Below, one piece after another: positions 60,147 through 64,000 of a stretch of 64,000 bases of DNA. The position numbers and the translations under genes were made by a program. The stretch is from Streptomyces cavernicola (GTDB lineage Bacteria > Actinomycetota > Actinomycetes > Streptomycetales > Streptomycetaceae): assembly GCF_029968035.1 (NCBI RefSeq), contig NZ_JASCIQ010000005.1:206683-270682 (forward strand), given 5' to 3'. The notes under the pieces are model-generated. The model was not told the DNA's origin. It saw nothing but the letters and a program-made list of their open reading frames with translations, and ran no database searches. Numbering within the stretch: the first letter of the stretch is position 1; each line of letters opens with the position of its first letter.

Positions 60147-62504
60147 CTAGTCGCGGCCCGGCTTGCGCTGGGTTTCCTCGCCGTCGCCCGGCTCCGTAGG
60201 AATCCCCCACGAGCCGGACGGCTCATCGGTCGGAGGCTCGATCGTCGGGTCATCCGTGGGCGGCTCCGTCGTAGGAGCATCCGTCGGCGGCTCCGAAGTC
60301 GGCGGAGCAGTGGTCGGGTCCTCCGAAGTCGGCGGAGCGGAGGGCGTCTCGGACGGGTCCGTCGACGGCGCCTCGCTCGTCGGCTCCGCCGGAGGCGAAA
60401 CCCCCGCCCCCATGTCCGTGTCGAGATCGAACCGCGCGTCCGAGCCGCCGTTCAGCGCGCCGAGGGTGTACGCGGCCCAGATCCGGGACGGGAACCCACT
60501 GCCGTGGATCTTGCCGTCGCCGCCCGCGCCCGCGAGCGAGACGTGGTCGCCGACCCCCGCGGGCGACTTGTCCGGGCGCTTCAGGTCGCCGCCGCCCTCG
60601 GGCGCTTCGCCGAACATGCCCACCACGGTGACCATTTCGGGGGTGTAGCCCGCGAACCAGGCCGAGACGTTGTTGTCCGACGTACCCGTCTTGCCCGCGG
60701 CCTCGTACTTGCCCGCGTACGGCCCGGAGCTGACCACAGAGCCGGTGCCGTCGTTGACGACGCCCTGCAGGACGGAGGTCACGGAGTCGGCGGTGGTGCG
60801 CTGGACGACCTGCTCGCCGAGCGTCTCCGGCCTGATCTCCTCACGGTCCTTGTGCGTGGCCGTCTTCAGGATGGACGGGGTGACCTTCTTGCCGTGGTTG
60901 TCGAGCGTCGAGTACACGCCCGCCATGTCCATCGGGCTCGCGCCCATCGAGCCGAGCGTCATCGCCGGGTCGGTGGTGATCTTCTGCATGCCCAGGTCGG
61001 AGGCGGTCTGCGCGACCCGGTCCATGCCGACGTCGGCGCCCATCTGCGCGTACACCGAGTTCACCGAGTGGTCCATGGCCCGCTGGACGGTGATGTCGCC
61101 GTAGTCCTTCTTGCCCTCGTTCGGCGGGGCGTACGGCTTGTCGCCGCCCTCGACCGGACGGCCGCTGGTGCCGTCGTAGACCGTGCCCGCGCGGATCGGG
61201 GTGCCGTCCTGCGTCCGGGCGTCGTTCTCCAGGGCCGAGGCGAGGATCACGGGCTTGAACGTGGAGCCGGGCTGGTAGTCGCGGCGGGTGGCGTTGGACT
61301 GGTAGTGCTTCAGGTAGTCCTCGCCGCCGTAGAGGGCGATGACCGCGCCGGTCTTCGGGTCCACGGAGACCGCGCCGGCCTGCACGGCGGCGTCGACCTT
61401 CCGCTTGTCCGGGTCCAGCTTGTCGTTGAGCTGCGCGTCGACCGCCTTGAGCAGGGCCTTCTGCTTCTTCGGCTGGATGTTCAGGGTGACGGTCCAGCCG
61501 CCGGCCTTGACCTTGTTGACGGCGTCCTCGCGGGTGTCGCCGCGGCGCACCAGCTCGGCGACGATCTGCTCGTCGGCCGCGTCCACCAGGTATCCGGACT
61601 GGCCTGCCTTGCCCGCCTCGGCCTTGGGCTTGTCGGGCTTGTCGAACTTCATGCCGGAACGCTCGCCCGCGTCCAGCCAGTTCTGCTCGACCATGTTGTC
61701 GAGCACGTAGTTCCAGCGCTGTTCGACGAGCTTCTTGCTCGACGGGGACGCCGTGGCCCAGTCGTACTGGCTCGGGGCCTGGAGCAGCGCCGCGAGGTAC
61801 GCGCCCTGCGAGACGGACAGCTCCTCGGCGTCGACGCCGTAGTAGGCCTGGGCGGCGGCCTGGATGCCGTAGGCGCCGCGGCCGTAGTAGCTGGTGTTGA
61901 TGTAGCCCGCGAGGATCTCGTCCTTGGTCTTCTTCTGGTCGACCTTGAGGGAGATCACCAGCTCCTTGAGCTTGCGGGTGACCGTCTGGTCCTGGTTCAG
62001 GTAGTAGTTCTTGACGTACTGCTGGGTGATCGTCGAACCGCCCTGCTTGCCCTTGCCGGTGAGGGTGTTGACGACGCCGCGGGCGGTGCCCTTCAGGTCG
62101 ATGCCCTGGTCCTTGTAGAAGGACTTGTTCTCCGCGGCCACGAAGGTCTTCTGCACGGGCTTCGGCACCCGGTCGAGACCGACGATCTCGCGGTTCACCT
62201 CTCCGGTACGGGTGATGACGCTGCCGTCCGCGTACTTGTAGACGTTGCTCTGCTGCTCGGCCTGCGCGTTGGCCTCCGGGACCGGCACGAGCAGGTACAG
62301 GGCGACGAAGCCGCCCATCGCGAGCAGGCAGAGCCCGAAGAGGGTGCCGATGACGCGCTTGAAGGTGAAGAGGCTGCGTATCCGGCCCTTGCCCTTCGCG
62401 GCCCGGCGGGCGCCACGGGGGCGTATGCCATCGGACTGCGAATGCGCCGCCGCCCGGCGTGCCCCGCCGCGCTGTCGCGCTCGTCTCGCTTCCGCTCGGC
62501 CCAT
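60147..62504 (-). CDS. class A penicillin-binding protein (transglycosylase/transpeptidase)
   Basis: A 785-residue bifunctional PBP. A basic cytoplasmic N terminus and one helix (VIGTLFGLCLLAMGGFVALYL) precede the GT51 domain (FVAAENKSFYKDQGID with the catalytic glutamate, GGSTITQQYVKN, GRGAYGIQAAAQAYYG). The transpeptidase has STFK, SVN and KTGTS boxes (YQPGSTFKPV, DHSVNSVYAQ, AAGKTGTSDNN). The last ~110 residues are a Pro/Thr/Ser/Glu-rich tail of PPT-S/T repeats. It polymerises and crosslinks peptidoglycan. GGAGCGACGGAG precedes the ATG. Confidence 0.94.
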   Translation of the reverse strand: MGRAEARRARQRGGARRAAAHSQSDGIRPRGARRAAKGKGRIRSLFTFKRVIGTLFGLCLLAMGGFVALYLLVPVPEANAQAEQQSNVYKYADGSVITRTGEVNREIVGLDRVPKPVQKTFVAAENKSFYKDQGIDLKGTARGVVNTLTGKGKQGGSTITQQYVKNYYLNQDQTVTRKLKELVISLKVDQKKTKDEILAGYINTSYYGRGAYGIQAAAQAYYGVDAEELSVSQGAYLAALLQAPSQYDWATASPSSKKLVEQRWNYVLDNMVEQNWLDAGERSGMKFDKPDKPKAEAGKAGQSGYLVDAADEQIVAELVRRGDTREDAVNKVKAGGWTVTLNIQPKKQKALLKAVDAQLNDKLDPDKRKVDAAVQAGAVSVDPKTGAVIALYGGEDYLKHYQSNATRRDYQPGSTFKPVILASALENDARTQDGTPIRAGTVYDGTSGRPVEGGDKPYAPPNEGKKDYGDITVQRAMDHSVNSVYAQMGADVGMDRVAQTASDLGMQKITTDPAMTLGSMGASPMDMAGVYSTLDNHGKKVTPSILKTATHKDREEIRPETLGEQVVQRTTADSVTSVLQGVVNDGTGSVVSSGPYAGKYEAAGKTGTSDNNVSAWFAGYTPEMVTVVGMFGEAPEGGGDLKRPDKSPAGVGDHVSLAGAGGDGKIHGSGFPSRIWAAYTLGALNGGSDARFDLDTDMGAGVSPPAEPTSEAPSTDPSETPSAPPTSEDPTTAPPTSEPPTDAPTTEPPTDDPTIEPPTDEPSGSWGIPTEPGDGEETQRKPGRD

Positions 62505-62813
62505 TGCTCCGTCGCTCCAGTCAGTTCGGCTCCCCCGGGTCAGCTCATGAAGCTAACACCGGCCATGCGGACAAACGACTGTCGATCCGGCCTTTTCCGG
62601 ACGTGACAATCAGCACCTGTCCCTAGGGAACCGACTCTTCGGACGTACGAAGGGTTGCCCGGGAGAGGTGTGGAGGCTTGGCAACGGACGGGTTGGCAAG
62701 AGGTGTGCGCGGCATTAAAGTGATATCACTTTGCTAGACCAGCGAAGTACGCGATGAGCCCTCATGACCTCTCACGACCTCTCGCGACCTTTCACAGAAG
62801 TACGGGGACTGCC
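62505..62813. other. divergent intergenic region between PBP and SPFH genes
   Basis: 309 bp without a gene. It contains CTTCG-GACGTA-CGAAG (around 62638-62653), a direct repeat of TTGGCAA (62678 and 62694 regions), the perfect palindrome at 62717-62732, and short CATGACCTCT/CACGACCTCT/CGCGACCTTT direct repeats (62762-62793) leading into the SPFH ribosome-binding site. Confidence 0.5.
62717..62732. promoter_or_regulatory. perfect 16-bp palindrome upstream of SPFH gene
   Basis: AAAGTGATATCACTTT reads identically on both strands and is strikingly A/T-rich here. It lies 82 bp before the SPFH start and is a likely dimer-binding operator, perhaps for the ribbon-helix-helix-like protein encoded by the coupled downstream gene. 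Confidence 0.65.
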
Positions 62814-63758
62814 ATGACCAGCAAGGACCGCACACCGACAGCCACCGCGCCCGACGCCCCCGAGATGCCCGAGCCCCGCGTCCGGGAGTTCGCCGCGCAC
62901 TCCATCGGCGGCGGGCTCGCCCTCCTCCTCGGCCTGCTCGGCCTCGCCGGCGGCGCGGCCCTGGTGGTGCTCGCCACCACGGCCGGCTCGGGCGGCGCGA
63001 AGGCCGCCCTGATAGTCGGCGGCGTACTGATCGCGATCGCCGCGTTCCTCGCGATGTGCGGCCTGAACATGGTGGCGCCGGGCGAGGCCCGCGTCGTCCA
63101 GCTCTTCGGCCGGTACCGCGGCACGATCCGCACGGACGGCCTGCGCTGGGTCAACCCGCTGACGTCGCGCGTGAAGATCTCCACCCGGGTCCGCAACCAC
63201 GAGACGGCGGTCCTCAAGGTCAACGACGCGTACGGCAACCCGATCGAGCTGGCCGCGGTCGTCGTCTGGAAGGTCGAGGACACCGCGCAGGCCAGCTTCG
63301 AGGTGGACGACTTCCTGGAGTTCGTCTCGACGCAGACCGAGGCGGCCGTACGGCACATCGCGATCGAGTACCCCTACGACGCGCACGACGAGGCGGGCCT
63401 GTCCCTGCGCGGCAACGCCGAGGAGATCACCGAGAAGCTGGCGGTCGAGCTGCACGCGCGCGTGGAGGCGGCCGGGGTGCAGATCATCGAGTCCCGCTTC
63501 ACGCACCTCGCGTACGCGCCGGAGATCGCCTCGGCGATGCTGCAGCGCCAGCAGGCCGGCGCGGTGGTCGCGGCGCGGCGACAGATCGTGGACGGCGCGG
63601 TCGGCATGGTCGAGACGGCGCTCCAGCGGCTCACCGAGCAGGACATCGTGGAGCTCGACTCGGAGCGCAAGGCGGCGATGGTGTCCAACCTGATGGTGGT
63701 GCTGTGCGGCGACCGCGCGGCCCAGCCGGTCCTCAACACCGGGTCGCTGTACCAGTGA
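62814..63758 (+). CDS. SPFH/band-7 domain membrane protein
   Basis: A 314-residue prohibitin/stomatin-type protein. Two hydrophobic helices (GGLALLLGLLGLAGGAALVVL and AALIVGGVLIAIAAFLAMCGL) precede the SPFH domain (NMVAPGEARVVQLFGRYRGTIRTDGLRWVNPL, TAVLKVNDAYGNPIELAAVVVWKVEDTAQASF) and a helical assembly region (AEEITEKLAVELHARVEAAGVQIIESRFTHLAYAPEIA, QRQQAGAVVAARRQIV). It should form oligomeric membrane scaffolds. Start ATG 62814 after GGGGA; an ATG at 62754 is less likely. Ends in GTGA, overlapping the next gene. Confidence 0.9.
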   Translation: MTSKDRTPTATAPDAPEMPEPRVREFAAHSIGGGLALLLGLLGLAGGAALVVLATTAGSGGAKAALIVGGVLIAIAAFLAMCGLNMVAPGEARVVQLFGRYRGTIRTDGLRWVNPLTSRVKISTRVRNHETAVLKVNDAYGNPIELAAVVVWKVEDTAQASFEVDDFLEFVSTQTEAAVRHIAIEYPYDAHDEAGLSLRGNAEEITEKLAVELHARVEAAGVQIIESRFTHLAYAPEIASAMLQRQQAGAVVAARRQIVDGAVGMVETALQRLTEQDIVELDSERKAAMVSNLMVVLCGDRAAQPVLNTGSLYQ

Positions 63759-64000
63759 GTTCGTCCGACGCCGGGGAGCCCGCCGAGCCCGCCCCGCAGC
63801 GGAAGCCGCAACAGCAGCGCAAGCAGGTGCTGTTGCGGCTCGACCCGGCCGTGCATGATGCGCTGGCGCGCTGGGCGGGGGACGAGTTGCGGTCGACCAA
63901 CGCGCAGATCGAGTTCCTGCTGCGCAGGGCGCTCTCGGAGGCGGGCCGCCTGCCGGGCGAGGCCCGACCTATGCCTAAACGTGGTCGCCCACCGAAGTCG
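63755..64000 (+). CDS. ribbon-helix-helix (Arc/HicB-like) protein, cut by window end
   Basis: 82 codons from GTG 63755 to the window edge without a stop. A charged, Gln/Pro-rich N terminus is followed by KQVLLRLDPAVHDALARWAG and ELRSTNAQIEFLLRRALSEAG, which fit the beta strand and two helices of an RHH DNA-binding domain, then a basic KRGRPPKS tail. In Streptomyces this small protein regularly accompanies the SPFH gene. It overlaps the SPFH stop by four bases and could autoregulate through the 62717 palindrome. Confidence 0.75.
   Translation, partial: MSSSDAGEPAEPAPQRKPQQQRKQVLLRLDPAVHDALARWAGDELRSTNAQIEFLLRRALSEAGRLPGEARPMPKRGRPPKS

Noticed and set aside
59991..62606. 871-codon plus-strand frame opposite the PBP gene
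   Set aside because: Antisense frame of a gene with complete PBP motifs; no recognisable domain.

Overview
The window is very GC-rich actinobacterial DNA with strong third-position G/C bias, GTG starts, a WhiB-family regulator, a polyphosphate glucokinase and the dispersed GC-rich intergenic repeats seen in Streptomyces. From memory, the order fumC / class I fumarase / DUF1707 / WhiB-like / glpX / DUF4245 / nitroreductase / xseB-xseA / permease / ispH / DUF6542-ppgK / ychF in the right half matches a conserved block of Streptomyces core chromosomes. I therefore read the window as a Streptomyces chromosome. I see no tRNA, rRNA, CRISPR array or replication origin.

Left part (1-14 kb): catabolic cassettes. 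A partial Asp/Glu-racemase-superfamily gene, a GntR regulator and a Uma2-type protein are followed by a tightly packed set: FAD monooxygenase, RidA, DUF1028 Ntn-type hydrolase, M20 amidohydrolase, MHS-type importer and LysR regulator. This looks like uptake, oxidation and hydrolysis of an unidentified nitrogenous compound. After a tandem array of ~86-bp repeats comes a TetR regulator beside aldehyde dehydrogenase, class III aminotransferase and amino-acid/polyamine permease genes, which suits polyamine or omega-amino-acid catabolism.

14-19 kb: a type-2 acyl-CoA dehydrogenase-like gene whose upstream region is occupied by a complete IS200/IS605-type element (tnpA, tnpB, left-end hairpin, right-end omegaRNA-like hairpin). 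A lone Beta-protein-family gene and a second ~84-bp repeat array follow.

19-29.5 kb: a complete trans-4-hydroxy-L-proline pathway under an XRE-cupin regulator: 2-epimerase, three-subunit FAD/[2Fe-2S] dehydrogenase, imino-acid deaminase of the DapA family, ketoglutarate-semialdehyde dehydrogenase and two transporters. Three copies of a CGTTCGGTTTAACG-type motif sit in the regulator and structural-gene promoters and are the likely operators.

29.5-37.3 kb: the most unusual region. A four-gene minus-strand operon encodes a class III cyclase-fold protein, a large P-loop NTPase with low-complexity N terminus, an SPFH/coiled-coil protein and a DUF4407 membrane protein. It diverges from a small membrane protein resembling Pycsar (PycTM) effectors, which converges on a Crp-type cyclic-nucleotide-binding regulator. 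The cyclase-like C terminus and the NTPase N terminus share an NN[LF]YG...FGI motif, as in paired amyloid-signalling motifs. I propose a candidate nucleotide-signalling conflict (defence) system.

37.5-40 kb: a LysR-EamA-NmrA trio, possibly acquired. 40-64 kb: core genes, many with a -10 box 6-7 nt before the start codon, which predicts leaderless mRNAs. A disrupted secreted SGNH hydrolase/lectin gene lies between the two fumarase genes. The window ends with an RsbU/RsbW-like phosphatase, a class A PBP and an SPFH gene preceded by a perfect 16-bp palindrome and coupled to a ribbon-helix-helix-like gene cut by the window edge.
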